Program-made: the position numbers and the translations under genes | NCBI GenBank assembly: GCA_023213395.1 | Contig: CM041465.1 | Location: 147,257,741-147,321,740, forward strand | DNA length: 64,000 bases | From: Cycas panzhihuaensis | Lineage: Eukaryota > Cycadophyta | Direction of reading: 5' to 3' | Part shown: piece after piece, positions 34,564 to 46,167 of the stretch | Numbering within the stretch: the first letter of the stretch is position 1 | How the letters are laid out: each line of letters starts with the position of its first letter | The notes under the pieces: generated by a model | Told to the model about the DNA's origin: nothing | The model's input: the letters and a program-made list of their open reading frames with translations, nothing else | Database searches by the model: none

Positions 34564-35055
34564 ATATGTCATATGTGAAAAATAAGTACATAATAAGCAA
34601 AAAATATGATAAAATGGGTAAAAATAGGATGAAGATAATCATGAAAATAAAGGATATGTTCAACTTTTAGAAGCAAAATGCAACTAAATCACTCCTCAAC
34701 CCTACAAAACCATTCACATTATCTTATAAGATTAACTCACAAGAATGAAAAGTAAAGTTAATTGTTGTCAATCTAAAAGTTTTTTTTGTTTAAATTGAAT
34801 TTGACCCTTATTGAAATTTAGGCAAATAAGATTAGTTTTAGGTTTGATTTTCTTACCTTAAGAGTTACCCTAATCCCAACCTAAAAGTTATCCTAATGTT
34901 GATCCTTTTACAGAACAAATCATGTTATTTGTAAACTTTGTAAAATTAATTATAATGCAATAATATGTTATTTTAGATGTATTTTTAATTATGTAGTTAT
35001 AAATAAGTGCATGTTGGTCATGTAATTCATCCATTATATGTGTATTAAATGCATG

Positions 35056-35058
<3 letters not shown>

Positions 35059-35104
<46 letters not shown>
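35059..35104. repeat. (TG)n followed by (TATG)n microsatellite
   Basis: About 16 TG units are followed by four TATG units. Confidence 0.95.
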
Positions 35105-35106
<2 letters not shown>

Positions 35107-35591
35107 TTATATATATGTATATGTAAGTGTAATTATATGTTAGTATAAATATATCTTAATATAAGTATATATATATATTATAAGTGTACATGTATATGTT
35201 AAATACAAGTGTGTATTATGTATGCATATAAGGGGGTGGAATTACTCTGGGAGTTGACTATAAAGATTGTGAATGGTTTGATATGCACAACATACATCTA
35301 GATCTTTAGCACACATAACAAACATCAAACAATAAGGAATGGTATATCGAATATACATGAGAGAACCCTTTTAAGAAAAAAACCCACCAAGCCAAATTAA
35401 TTATTATATTGATTATGCCATAATGAGATGATACATCCAACTTAAGGGCAGGGTATATATTCAAACATATATGTTGTGTTCATTTAAAGAGATTAAACTC
35501 TTCCTTTATCATGGCCATTTAATTAATCAACTCATTAATTAATGTCATTTATAACAATTAAATATGGTTAATACTTAGCCATATTGATCTT

Positions 35592-35616
35592 CCCCCACCC
35601 CCCCCCCCCCCACCCC
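35592..35616. repeat. Poly-C (poly-G) tract
   Basis: Runs of 5, 14 and 4 C separated by single A. On the minus strand this is a G tract at the polypurine-tract position of element K. Confidence 0.95.
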
Positions 35617-35689
35617 GGCCTTAATGGAAATGTGGAGAATTAGGCTTTAGTCATAAATCTCTAAGTCAAGACAGGAATTATCCTTGTTG

Positions 35690-36460
35690 ATACATCACCT
35701 CTCAAGGATAATTTCATTGAGTCCTAACTTGGCTCGAAGCTTTATAAATTAATCTTTAGTAAGTGCCTTTGTGAATATATCTACAAGTTGATCATTTTTT
35801 AGGTAATACTTAATCTACAACTTCCTTACCTAAATTTTCTCATAAATATAATGGGGTTGGATCTAAATATGCTTCATACAACCATGGAACTCTAAATTCT
35901 TCATCAAACAAATGGTACTTTGATTATCAATCAGTATAATTGACATGTCACTCTATATTGCTAGAACATGCAGTCCTCACAACTTCCCTTACATTAATAA
36001 ATAAGCCTTGTTACTTCACCTTAGTGAAAGATAATACAATTGTCTTCTATTTCTTAAAGTGCCAGGAAATAGGTCCATTGCCAACACTGAAAATATATTT
36101 AGAAGTGGACTTACAGTCACCAATGTCTCCACCCTAATCAACATTAATATATTTAACTAGTTGTGTCCCTCTATGTCGAAGGTACTCCAAGCCAACATGT
36201 AAAGTCTTATTCACATACCTTAGAATCCTCTTCACAATAACTCGGTATGGTTATTGGGTATTTTGTATGTAGCAAGAAATCAACCTAATAATGTATACAA
36301 TATCTAACATGATATGAGTCAAGTAGATGAGACTTCCTACCAATTATCTATATAGTGTTCTATCTACTATAGGGTTCATATCCTTCATCATCTTAATGCC
36401 TTTGGGGCACGGTGTTCTAACATGCTTGCAATCTAGATCTTAAAGTTCTCAAGCAGGCTC
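35690..36460 (-). pseudogene. RNase H and connection remnant of K
   Basis: Minus-strand fragments resemble the copia RNase H end (a degraded EALTKD segment followed by FIKLRAKLGL near 35730) and the region before it, with many stops. Assignment rests on collinearity with the reverse transcriptase to the right. Confidence 0.5.
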
Positions 36461-37130
36461 TCTTTATATTTTATTTGCAACATCAAATTTTTGTCTTCCA
36501 TCTACCTTACCTCAATGCCCAAGAAGTAGAATAGATCCCTAGGATCTATCATACCAAAGGTTGCTCCCAAATTAGATTTTATTCCTACAATTGTGTTGTT
36601 AGAGTTGCTAGTAATAAATAAATCATCAACATTTTACACATGGACTATTATTGAAGCTTTTCTCCTTTAAATATATTGATTTGGCTTTAGATCTATGGTG
36701 ATAAATCCCTCTTATTTCAATTTGATATTGATCTTAGGATACCAAGCATATGATGCTTGTTTGAGGCCATAGAGTGACTCTTTCAAATGGCACACAAGAT
36801 GTTTCTATTATTTCTTAATGAAACCAAGAGGTTGTGCCATATAAATCTTCTCCTTTAACTCTCTATTAAGGAATGTTAATTTCACATCCATCTGGTGTAG
36901 TTCCCAACTATATTTTTCTACCAATAAAATGATCAAATGGACTATTATTATCTTAGATACTAATGCAAATATCTCATCATAATTATTCATTTCTTTCTAC
37001 TTAAACCCCTATATAATAAGTCTTGCCTTATACTTATCCACCTCTCTATTAAAGTAGAACTTGGTTTTATTACCCTGATCATAATCAAAAAGGTTTTTCT
37101 TATGAGGTAATGGGACCAACTCCCACATGA
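36461..37130 (-). pseudogene. Reverse transcriptase remnant of K
   Basis: The open stretch 36808-36990 includes LHQMDVKLTFLNRELKEKIY and MAQPLGFIKK, the copia LDVKTAFLNGxLEExIYMxQPxGF block. Left of it lie degraded equivalents of the LKQASYAWYP and catalytic regions. Stops are frequent. Confidence 0.75.
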
Positions 37131-37599
37131 AATTTTGATTAGAGAACCATATGCCTCCTTTATAGTAGCCCTCTAATGAGGACCATCTTTTACTTCATCA
37201 TATAAAATTAGGTGATAGGAGTTTATAGTGTTAACCACCAAAGTTTGACTAGCATGTTGGCTCATCATTCTTCATCTATTTATTAGATTTTGAAGTATCA
37301 CACATGAATCTTCAATGATCCTCTTGCCCCACAATGACATCAAAACACCTAATGTTATCAGTGCCTCCTTACGGGATGACTTCTCATTATCACCTTCTCT
37401 ATTTAGTCCTTCTTCCTTCTAAATCACAACATCTAGTACCCCAACCTCTATTATTGATAAAACACCAACAATAAATGGAAGTAGTGGGGGGTAAAAGGTT
37501 TCTTTAGATAATGTATTTTTAGTATGATATATTTAGACTCATCAAATTCTTCATCCTAATTAATCACAAGTTTTCTCCCTCATAGATTCTATAGTTTAA

Positions 37600-37990
37600 A
37601 AGCTTTACTTTGATTTGAATTCCCCATAAATATACACTTTTAACTATTGCAATTAAATGTTTTGTGATCTTCATTTGAAATGTATGCATATGCAATAAAC
37701 CCAAAGTTCTTTAAATGGTCAATCATGAGTTTATGATTAATCCATTTTTCTTTGGGGGTTATGCTACAAATTACTTTTGTCGATATATTATTAAGGATGT
37801 AAATGATAGTTCCAATAGTTTTTATCCAAATATAGGTGGCAAGTTCTTTGCATAAGCCATACACCTTACTATTTCTATTATGGTACAAATTTTTCTCTTA
37901 GTAACACTATTTTATTATGGGGTGCATGGGACAATTAATTCCCATTTAATACCATGATCCTAGTATAATTGATTAAATATATAATTATTA
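37600..37990 (-). pseudogene. Integrase C-terminal remnant of K
   Basis: Frame 37640-37888 reads VYGLCKELATYIWIKTIGTI, IYILNNISTKVICSITPKEK and HLKNFGFIAYAYI. This is the copia integrase stretch that normally reads A-x-x-T-A-x-Y-x-x-N-R-x-P-T-K and T-P-x-E-x-W, then LR-x-FG-x-x-AY. Just before it a CTPHNKIV-like trace marks the catalytic-Glu region. The rest of the core is deleted. Confidence 0.7.
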
Positions 37991-38166
37991 TACTCCTTTT
38001 GGCTCATTAAAACTCTCCTCAAGTTGGCTCTTATATACTAGCTCTATTAATAGTTGTATACTAGCTTAATTGCTAGTTCAACTAGCTTATATATAGGCTT
38101 CAACATGCTTCATAAGGTCTTTCACAATATGGCTAGCAACCAAGTTCTCACCATGGCTCCAATATT

Positions 38167-38578
38167 GTATTAGAATTTTTAATTCTTTAATATATCATAT
38201 TAGAATAAACTCATTATGCATAGTGAAAGCATATCAATAAGATATAATGTATCATAAGGAATGTACACAAATATAATGGAATATAAAGATATCAAATAAT
38301 AGCATGAACATAAAGTAATGAATATATCAACATAATGAAATAAGCATCATAAAGCATCACCACAAGAGATAACATATTTATATATAAGAAACCCAGTGTG
38401 GGAAAAAATATTAGAGAAGATTGAATTTGGGAGCTTCTCTTTATAATATCAAATAAATTACATCTCCAAATCAATCTTCCTTTCTCAAGTTATTAGGTGG
38501 TATGTATATATATTTATAAGTATGTCACTTCATGAATAACATATAATATCTCTTGAACCTTTCCATCATCTAATAAGA
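38167..38578 (-). repeat. Probable 5' LTR of K
   Basis: It starts after the primer-site trace with TGTATTAGAATTTTTAATTC. It includes an AAGAAACCCAGTGTGGGAAAAA segment, as found in many plant copia LTRs. Its far end is not defined because element H begins at 38579. Confidence 0.4.
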
Positions 38579-40603
38579 TGTTTACATGAATATGAGTACA
38601 TGTCACACTTATGAATGCTTTTATTGAGTCAGGTTTTATGTGGATCTATAACCTTACATTAAATATTACATATGTGAAGATATCATATATTCTAAAAACA
38701 TTTACTTGTCATACCACCTTACACTACATTTTGACTAAGCATTTACTTGTATTTACACATGCATATTATATGCTACTTGTTAATGATGAAAATAGGATAT
38801 GTTCCCTTACAACATGAGTTATAGAGGTATAGCCTTGGAGGTTGATTTAATACCCATGATAGTGATTATGATATATTTCTTCCATGGTAACCCCTTATTT
38901 TTTATTTTAATTTACACTATTTTTTTGCTCTTTTGAGTGGCTTTATTAAATTGACAAGAGCAGGTACTCCCCTATACTAACTCCCACTTAGGTTAAATAC
39001 AAGTCTATGCCCCCCTAAGCAATTTGTTTAGGCCAATAAGAGTGTGTTTTACCATATTAATTACTTCTTTTACATTTTTTTACTATGAATTTGATAGAAA
39101 TTGTTTGTTCTATATAATCCATTATGTATATCTCTTTGGGTATAATATGAAATGAATGGTTCTAACTCAAAAATGAATACCATATGAGGAAGTTATGCTA
39201 ATTTTAAGTTTCTATCTTCTTCTGTGCCCTAATTTTATAACTCCTAAGGCTAACTTCATAATTAAAAGACTTAGAATAGCATATTTTTTCCATCTTTGTC
39301 TTTAAAATCAACTTTAAGATAAGTTTATAGATTTATTCTCCCTACATCCTTTTTATTTCACCATAAATATCTCTTATAATTTTTGTCTTTTTTATTCATG
39401 AGGTTTATTTACTTATTTATGCTTAAGTAAGATCTTTCATATATCCTTTATTTTCTTACACTCAAGTGAGGTGCCCTCACACATCTTTTCATCATCATTA
39501 TTGATCTACTTTTTCTTATAGCTAGATGATTTTTATATATCCCAACTATTCCCATGACAATTGTGGAGGTTGTTTATCATTTTGCTCTTAAAGTTTTATT
39601 ACCTATTTATTATATCATTGATTACTCCTAATACCATACATCACTTTATCTAATCTACAACCATACTACAGGTCTTCCTCATATATCAAGTAGTACTATT
39701 TTGGCTAAACCATAAATTTCCTTTAGTATGTGTTACAATACTATGAATCCTTTCTTGTTATTCTATGGTATTAATAATTTCATATCTCTAATTTACTATT
39801 ATTATCCTACAGTATTGTTAATTTGATACTACATACTATGTACACTATTTCTATGATATCAACCTAGTATTTATTTTAGTGATGATACTTTTCAATATCA
39901 ATTTATCATTTTCTCTCTTATACATGTTTATTTCATTTGTACGATTTTCTTCTTATTGCTCTTAATTGATTCTTCATTCACAATTATGTATTCCATTTTG
40001 TATTTCTCACCCTCTTGCATGATTTCACTTTTTATATTTTCTTTCTACTTCAAGGTTTGAATGACCTATTAAATGTTTATTAGCTATACTCACATATATC
40101 TTTGTCATTATCTTAAGACAAACCTTCTCTTACTATTATATATGCTTTATTTATAATTTCTCATAATAACAGTTAACAAGAGCTTGGTAATAGTTCTCTT
40201 ATGATATTATCTTATAGAAAGGAGATTAAAAAGGAGAAAATATTTTAGCCACTACACTAAAGAATGTGTATCAATGAAGATCCATCTTTGAGTAACAAAT
40301 TAGGTAAGATCCACTTATATATTTGGTCTGATTATTTTAGGAAAGGAAATAATAAGAAGAAATATACTAATTTATTTTTTAAAAATATACAAAGTAAATT
40401 AATATAATGAAAGAACCTAGAAATACTTATTGAAAGTTGTACTTCACTATAGCACATATGTTGGTGACCATACATACATAAATAAATTCATTATATATAA
40501 GGATATAAGTTCCTTATATAGTGAGTTACATTCCTCTCATTTAAGGTATATCTTGGCTTTAGGCATTTCCTTATATTAGAAGAGTGAAGCCCCTTACCTA
40601 TCA
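38579..40603 (+). repeat. 5' LTR of H
   Basis: It starts TGTTTACATGAA, ends CCTATCA, and is 2025 bp. Alignment with 43718-47633 is poor over the first 100 bases and good thereafter, for example GAAGATCCATCTTTGAGTAA in both copies near the 3' end. No coding domain is seen inside. Confidence 0.78.
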
Positions 40604-40610
40604 AATAATT

Positions 40611-40628
40611 TGGCAACCATGCTAGGAA
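40611..40628 (+). promoter_or_regulatory. Candidate tRNA-Arg-type primer-binding site of H
   Basis: TGGCAACCATGCTAGGAA agrees at 12 of 18 positions with the TGGCGACTCCGCTGGGGA pattern I recall for Tat/Ogre elements. Most differences are transitions. It lies eight bases after the LTR end. Confidence 0.4.
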
Positions 40629-41898
40629 ATCACCCTATTATGATTGTTATAGAAATAATATTAGGAATTTACATTTTTAATCTTTCTTTATAATGGATAC
40701 TCTTTTGTTTCCTTTGCCTTTGGATTCTGGTTTTCTTTAATCTCTCTATTTAGATTTGTTTTACATAATCAACTTTCTTTTTTATGGTGTGATTATTACA
40801 AAAACCCAAAATTTCTCCTCAAATCCCTTATACTATAATAAATACCTTTGACCCTCTCATTAACAAAGTTACTACAAAATATATTCTTAAAGAAAAACAC
40901 AAACTTTCTCTTATTAATTTATCTTTACCAAAAGCTAAAGTTTATTTACTCTCTCCTCGAACTATCTCATGGTCTATAGATAAGAACTTGTATGATTCTC
41001 AAACTTTCACTTATAAATCACATTCTATTTCCTCCAAACAAGTTATTAGTTATATCCTTCTCATATAATCATTAAGAACTACCTCATCTAGCTCTCTTCC
41101 TCTCATACAATCATGCATACACGCTTTACCTTTCTCACTAAATATTTAGAACCCACTATAGGTCTCTCATAATCTTTTTTTATCTAATTTAACTTATCTT
41201 ATATCACTCCCATAGTGTAACCTTTGGAAATGACACTCTTGGTTCTACCAAGCTTAGTTAACCCTATTCCTATTCCCTTTTTATAAACAACTTTGTTTTC
41301 TTTTTCTTTTACTCCACAAGATCAAAGAATGAATGTAAATACTAATATTTAGCCTAGAATCTCACATAATTAAAATTTGGGAATCAATATTGATTACTTA
41401 AACAAGTGTTGTAATCAATATCAACTAATATTAATGTACTTACATAGATGTTATTATCATTTGGTACTTTGGAGACCCAAGCAAAACAAGTAATATGGGT
41501 AACCTAACCTATCTCATCAAATTCCATGGGGGCATCTACCATTTAATCTCTTTCTTATGTAAACCATTAATCCTATGTACAATCTTACCAACTCCTTCCA
41601 CCACAGTACTAAATTAGTCTTAGGTAATATTTAGAACCTCTTACAAAAGGTATTTCATAATATAAGATCCTTATATGTGGAAAAAAACTTTTATTTCCAC
41701 CATTGTAGTATTATCTCTATAATAAGTATAAATTATGACTAGTTGCATAATGAGCATAAGCTACAACTCTCTTTATAATTAGGATAACTATGGCTCTGAA
41801 AATTTAAAATACTAAAGAATATAAATAATAGTAAGACATATGCACACTCTAACACAAGTAAAATCTATCTCACAAGTATATAAATAAATTTAAAAGAA

Positions 41899-41917
41899 AA
41901 ACACACACACACACACA
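41899..41917. repeat. (CA)n microsatellite
   Basis: About ten CA units in the interior of H. Confidence 0.93.
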
Positions 41918-41970
41918 TGTTTTAAAATAACTATTTTAGCAACCATATGGTAGCCACACTCATATGAGTT

Positions 41971-42245
41971 GATATGAGCCTATACTCCTTTAAGTTAATA
42001 CTTATTTGAGTTAAACATGAGTCCGTGCCTCTTTAAGTAATTTGTTACACATATCTTCATGAAATTACATGGGCCCATACTCCTATGATTTAACTCTCAT
42101 TTAAGTTTAAAATAAGTTAGTGCTCCTCTAAGTAATTTATCGCACATATCCTCCTATTAACATAAGTATATATTACTCTAAGTCAACTCTTATTTAAGTT
42201 AAATATAAGTCAAAGCTCCTTTAAGTAATTCATCACATAAACCTA
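41971..42245. repeat. Three tandem copies of a 90-bp module
   Basis: Copies start at about 41971, 42061 and 42155. Each contains a TACTCC-like segment, a TTAACTCTTATTTAAGTTAA-like segment, GCTCCTCTAAGTAATTTAT and a CACATATC-like end. Single copies of the same module lie in each LTR of H (about 38955-39045 and 44097-44185). Confidence 0.8.
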
Positions 42246-42990
42246 TTTTATAATGAATATAAATTGTGGCTCACATCACCATGAGTATAAACTAAGTGCC
42301 CCTGGACATATATTTTTCTTAAGCATAGAATTGCCTAAACTACTTAATTATGCCCTTCCCTCTCCACTCATACTCTATAGTATATATTTTGGTGATTTTG
42401 ATTCCCTTTATATATTATTTATGCATGGTATTATGCATGTTACTCATCTATATTACTTATATGCCATGCATACCACACATATTGCTCATATTAGTAATCA
42501 TAACTAAAGTTAGAAATTATAGCCTAATTGGCACATTCTTAATTTTCCTAAGGTTTAGCCTAATAATATAATACTTTGGTTGTGTTAAGCTTTGTGTTTT
42601 TTAAAATGAATACATAACTAGGTATCCATCTTAAAGCAGATTAATTTATTCTCATTTACACTCAAAGGCAACACTCATTTGGTGCTTTCATAATAAACTT
42701 GTCAATAATTCAATGGTGACTAGTTTTTAAGATTCATTTATTATTTATTAAATTGTAGAATTTATTTATCATATAAAAAATATTATAGACTAAAAAAATA
42801 TAGATCTTACGAATTCATCAATATTTCAACAAATTAATAGTGTCTAACTTATAAGTATCACATTTTTTTTTGTTGAATTACATACCCCTGATGAACTCAC
42901 ACATACATTGACATATTTGTAGGTTTAATAATGACCAGTTTATAAGTTTCACATTATTATTCATTAGAGTATAGACTTATTTAATCTCAT

Positions 42991-43022
42991 ATACATACAT
43001 ACATACATATATATATATATAT
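42991..43022. repeat. (TACA)n(TA)n microsatellite
   Basis: Short compound run in the interior of H. Confidence 0.93.
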
Positions 43023-43706
43023 CATCTTAACCAATAGGTTTAGTGGCAACTAGTCCATAAGCTTCACATTATCACCTCCTAAATTGTAGGTTTGATTGAT
43101 GTTCAGCAAAAAGAGATGTTAAGGTGTGAGATACTAAAATAACCATTCTTAGATGTTGTACCATTAGTTGATTTACACTATGACATAGAGATTTTACACT
43201 GCCCCATTGTTTCTTTTGCTACTTGATTTGTGTGTACTCTAATAGCCATTAGATTATATCTTCCAACTTGAGTCTCATATTATTATTACATTGTTGATGG
43301 CATTATTCATTCATGTAAACATGGAAATCTAAAGAAATTCTAGTCCATATGTAGCTACTTGGATTATTCAAGATAACACTTGTCATGTTATGTACAGTGT
43401 AAGGTTGTCCATTCTCAAACATACAACTAAGTTATTACTTACTCTTTTTCTTTTTTTACTTGTATTACATACCTCAAGAGTAAAATTTTAAGCAAATCTA
43501 TTAATTAAACTAATACTAGTATAATTCCTTTGACACAATCATAAATTGTAAAACGAAAGACTTTAGGTTTGATCCCTAGTATAAGATGCACTCATGTAGA
43601 TACTTGGCAAGATATAAAATATTAGCAATGTTGTTTGTATGGATATAGGATATGATATTAGTAATGTTTATTCTTTACTATGCAAGCTTGATAAAACTTA
43701 CTTGCC

Positions 43707-43717
43707 AAGGGGGGAAA
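43707..43717 (+). promoter_or_regulatory. Polypurine tract of H
   Basis: AAGGGGGGAAA lies immediately before the TG start of the 3' LTR, the position where plus-strand DNA synthesis is primed. Confidence 0.8.
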
Positions 43718-44201
43718 TGTTTTCTTGAATTTAGGCCTTTTGCCCTTACTCTTGGAATATTAGGTATGATTTCTCTCTCTTACATTAGGTATGCATAAGT
43801 TGCTTATCATTTATCTCATATTATATTTGAACATTTTTATTTACTTATCATTTTACCTTATATTATATTTTAACTGAGAATTTACTTGTGCTTAGTTGTG
43901 CATATTAAACCAACCACCTATCAATGATAAAAATAGGATTTATTCCTCTATAACTCATATTATGGAGATACAGCCTTAGAGGCTAAGTTAGCACCTACGA
44001 AAGTTACTATGATACCTTTATTCCATGGCAATTATTTCCTTTTACTTTGTTGTGCACTCTCTTTTAGCTACTTTGAGTGATCTTATGGAATTGACACAAG
44101 GCCATACTCCATTGTGTTAGCTCTCACTTGGGTTGAACATAAGTTAGTACCCCTCTAAGCATTTTATTTAGGTTAATAAGAGGGCATTTTACCACCTTAA
44201 T

Positions 44202-44537
44202 TGAAGGTTTTTAAAATGGAGACAGAGCTTGCTAGATATCAAAATAATCAATCTATTGTAGCATAAACACAAACATAATAATCTTTGTTTTCAATCCATT
44301 TTTGAGAGAGCATTACAAATATCAAAAAATAAAGGTGGTATTAAAAGACACCAAGGTTTATCACCCCAGTAAAGATATAGTTTGAGGGAGGAGTAAAACC
44401 TCCTCAACCTCTAAAATTTAAAATATAATAAAATAATGCTTAACTAAAGTAACTTTAACCCTACCTTACTTATCTTCATATGTGTGCACTCACATGTGTA
44501 AATAGTGGGAGTAGGGTGATGAATATTAACCCTAATA
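44202..44537 (-). repeat. 3' LTR of E2
   Basis: It begins TGAAGGTTTTTAAAATGG and ends CCCTAATA. The purine tract TTCTCCCCCTTAA (reverse complement) follows at 44538-44550. Confidence 0.88.
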
Positions 44538-44639
44538 TTCTCCCCCTTAATGGTCATCAGGAATATTTTTGTCTTCTCTTTAAACTTATGAAACTTGAAC
44601 TTGAAAAAAACTTTTTTTTTAAAATTAACTATTTATCCT

Positions 44640-45268
44640 TTAGGTTGATCATCATCAACTCACCTCATCCTTTCGATAATGTGTATCTCTTTAATATTAA
44701 GTGGTTTAAATGAAGTCCAAGTAGGTGTAGTTTGATTTGAATGAATATAAATGGTTGTAACTCTAATTATATCTCTTAGAACTTTAACTTTGTCTTCTGA
44801 AATCTTTGTTTTGTGAGTATGTCATATTATAAGGTTTCTCCCCTCAAATAAAGGATCACCTTCACGTGCAACAAGGTGGTCGTTCATTTGACTTGAATTC
44901 TCTTCCTTAGTCTTTTCGTCATAAATAACCTACTCAGACATCTGTCTCACATGCTCAACAACATTAATGTTAAATTCATTTATATTGAGGGTTTTTCCCC
45001 CATAAATAGAATCTAAGGTGTCCCATATGGATTTGGAGGTCATCATTTTACAAACTTTAGAAAAAACATTGCCATCTATAGTGCAAAATAATATAGTTAA
45101 GGCTTCACTATCTTTTTTTATGTCTTCTTTATTATTAAGGTCATATCCATCTTGTAGGTATCTCCAAAGATCATTTGTGATAAAGTAAGTTTACATTGTT
45201 TTATTCTATTGTGAAAAATCATGGCCATCAAATATAGGGAATCATATTTTATTTAGATTGATTACCAT
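44640..45268 (-). pseudogene. Gag-like gene of E2
   Basis: From the ATG at 45268 the minus strand reads MVINLNKI, FPIFDGHDFSQ, YFITNDLWRYLQDGYDLNNK, KKDSEALTILFCTIDGNVF, SKSIWDTLDSIYGGKTLNIN and VVEHVRQMSE. An acidic tail follows with DEKTKEENSSQMNDH, HKTKISEDKVK and HSNQTTPTW. The FDG-x-x-F, LW-x-x-x-x-x-GY and W-D-T-L-x-S-I-Y-GG motifs are those of copia gag. Stops after the first residues and in the tail inactivate it. Tail and position beside the purine tract match E1. Confidence 0.75.
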
Positions 45269-45405
45269 TTATATAGAAAACTTTTGTACATAATAAAAAA
45301 AATATGATTTTCAAGTAGACAAATCCTTAAATGATGTCAATACTAATGCAAGTAAATGATAAAGACATTCTAGAAAGAATGTAATCTAATATCAATAATT
45401 TACCA

Positions 45406-45732
45406 ATGTTCATCACCCCACTCCCACCATTTATACATGTGAGTGCACACATGTGAAGGTTAGTAAGGTAATATTAAAGTTACTTTAGTTAAGTATTATT
45501 TTATTGTATTTAAAATTTTGGAGGTTGAAAGGGTTTCCCTCCTCTCTCAAACTATATCTTTACTGGGGTGATAAACCTTGATGTCTTTTGACACCACCTT
45601 CATTTTTGGATATTTGTAATACTCTCTCAAAGATGGATTGAATACAAAGATTATTATATTTATATGTTTATACTATAATAGATTGATTATTTTAATATCT
45701 ACTCTGCTCTGTCTCCATTTAAAAAACCTTCA
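45406..45732 (+). repeat. LTR of the E family in inverted orientation
   Basis: This copy reads in the opposite direction to the other E LTRs. It lacks the first 10 or so bases (starts AATGTTCATCACCCC), ends CCTTCA, and is followed by its own primer-binding site TTTGGTATTAAAGC at 45733-45746. With 45789-46167 it forms a head-to-head inverted repeat. Confidence 0.9.
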
Positions 45733-45788
45733 TTTGGTATTAAAGCTTTGATACCAAATGAGCGCAGAATCTAAGGTCTGATACTAAA
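45733..45788. promoter_or_regulatory. Three facing primer-binding-site copies
   Basis: TTTGGTATTAAAGC (plus strand) is followed directly by TTTGATACCAAA, its inverted counterpart. After 19 bases, GGTCTGATACTAAA (the minus-strand site of E2) abuts the right LTR. The first two form a near-perfect palindrome around AAAGCTTT. Confidence 0.75.
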
Positions 45789-46167
45789 TGAAGGTTTTTA
45801 AAATAGAGACAGATCGAAGCAAATATCAAAATAATCAATCTATTATAGCATAAACACATAAACACAATAATCTTTATATTTAATCCATCTTTGAGAGAGT
45901 ATTACAAATGTCCAAAAATAAAGGTGGTGTCAAAGGATACTAGGATTTGTCACCACAGTAAAAATATAGTTTGAGGGAGAAGGGAAATCTCCTCAACTTC
46001 TAAAATTTAAAATATAATAAAATAATGTTTAACTAAAGTAACTTTAACCTTACCTTACTTACCTTCACATGTGTGCATTTTACTTTAACCCTACCTTACT
46101 TACCTTCACATGTGTGCACTCACATGTGTAAATGGTCGAAGTGGGGTGATGAACATTAACCTAAACA
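45789..46167 (-). repeat. 5' LTR of E2 with internal duplication
   Basis: It begins TGAAGGTTTTTAAAATAG and ends CCTAAACA. It is 379 bp because a segment of about 44 bp with ACCTTCACATGTGTGCA is present twice in tandem (about 46040-46120). Confidence 0.88.

Larger units (their letters stand above)
35590..38166 (-). mobile_element. Deleted Ty1/copia element K
   Basis: The minus-strand interior runs from a degraded initiator-Met primer site (about 38152-38165, reverse complement ACAATATTGGAGC, all mismatches transitions) to a G-rich tract at 35592-35616 where the purine tract should be. Only part of integrase, reverse transcriptase and RNase H remain, about 2.6 kb in all, so gag, protease and most of the integrase core were deleted. 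An LTR probably starts at TGTATTAGAATTTTTAATTC (38166), and the other should lie left of 35590, but I could not align the two convincingly. Confidence 0.65.
40604..43717 (+). other. Interior of H without recognised genes
   Basis: It contains the primer-site candidate (40611-40628), AT-rich non-coding DNA, a CA microsatellite (41899-41917), a three-copy tandem repeat (41971-42245) and a TACA/AT microsatellite (42991-43022). It ends in the purine tract. The 84- and 73-codon frames at 42253-42571 have no recognisable features. Confidence 0.6.
44202..46167 (-). mobile_element. Gag-only LTR element E2 with inverted LTR pair
   Basis: The insertion is flanked by a perfect 5-bp duplication TTAAT (44197-44201 and 46168-46172). 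The uninterrupted 5' LTR of H shows the empty site. In minus orientation it has a 3' LTR (44202-44537), purine tract, gag-like gene (about 44640-45268), then an LTR in opposite orientation (45406-45732), a short spacer, a primer-binding site and the 5' LTR (45789-46167). LTR and gag sequence match E1. The 2.4-kb leader of E1 is absent, and the inverted LTR occupies its place. Confidence 0.88.

Noticed and set aside
34259-35104. Regulatory GA and TG elements
   Set aside because: They are plain microsatellites with no nearby gene, so I assign no regulatory role.
42253-42571. Overlapping 84- and 73-codon open frames
   Set aside because: Hydrophobic, low-complexity translations of AT-rich DNA in two frames at once, with no recognisable motif.
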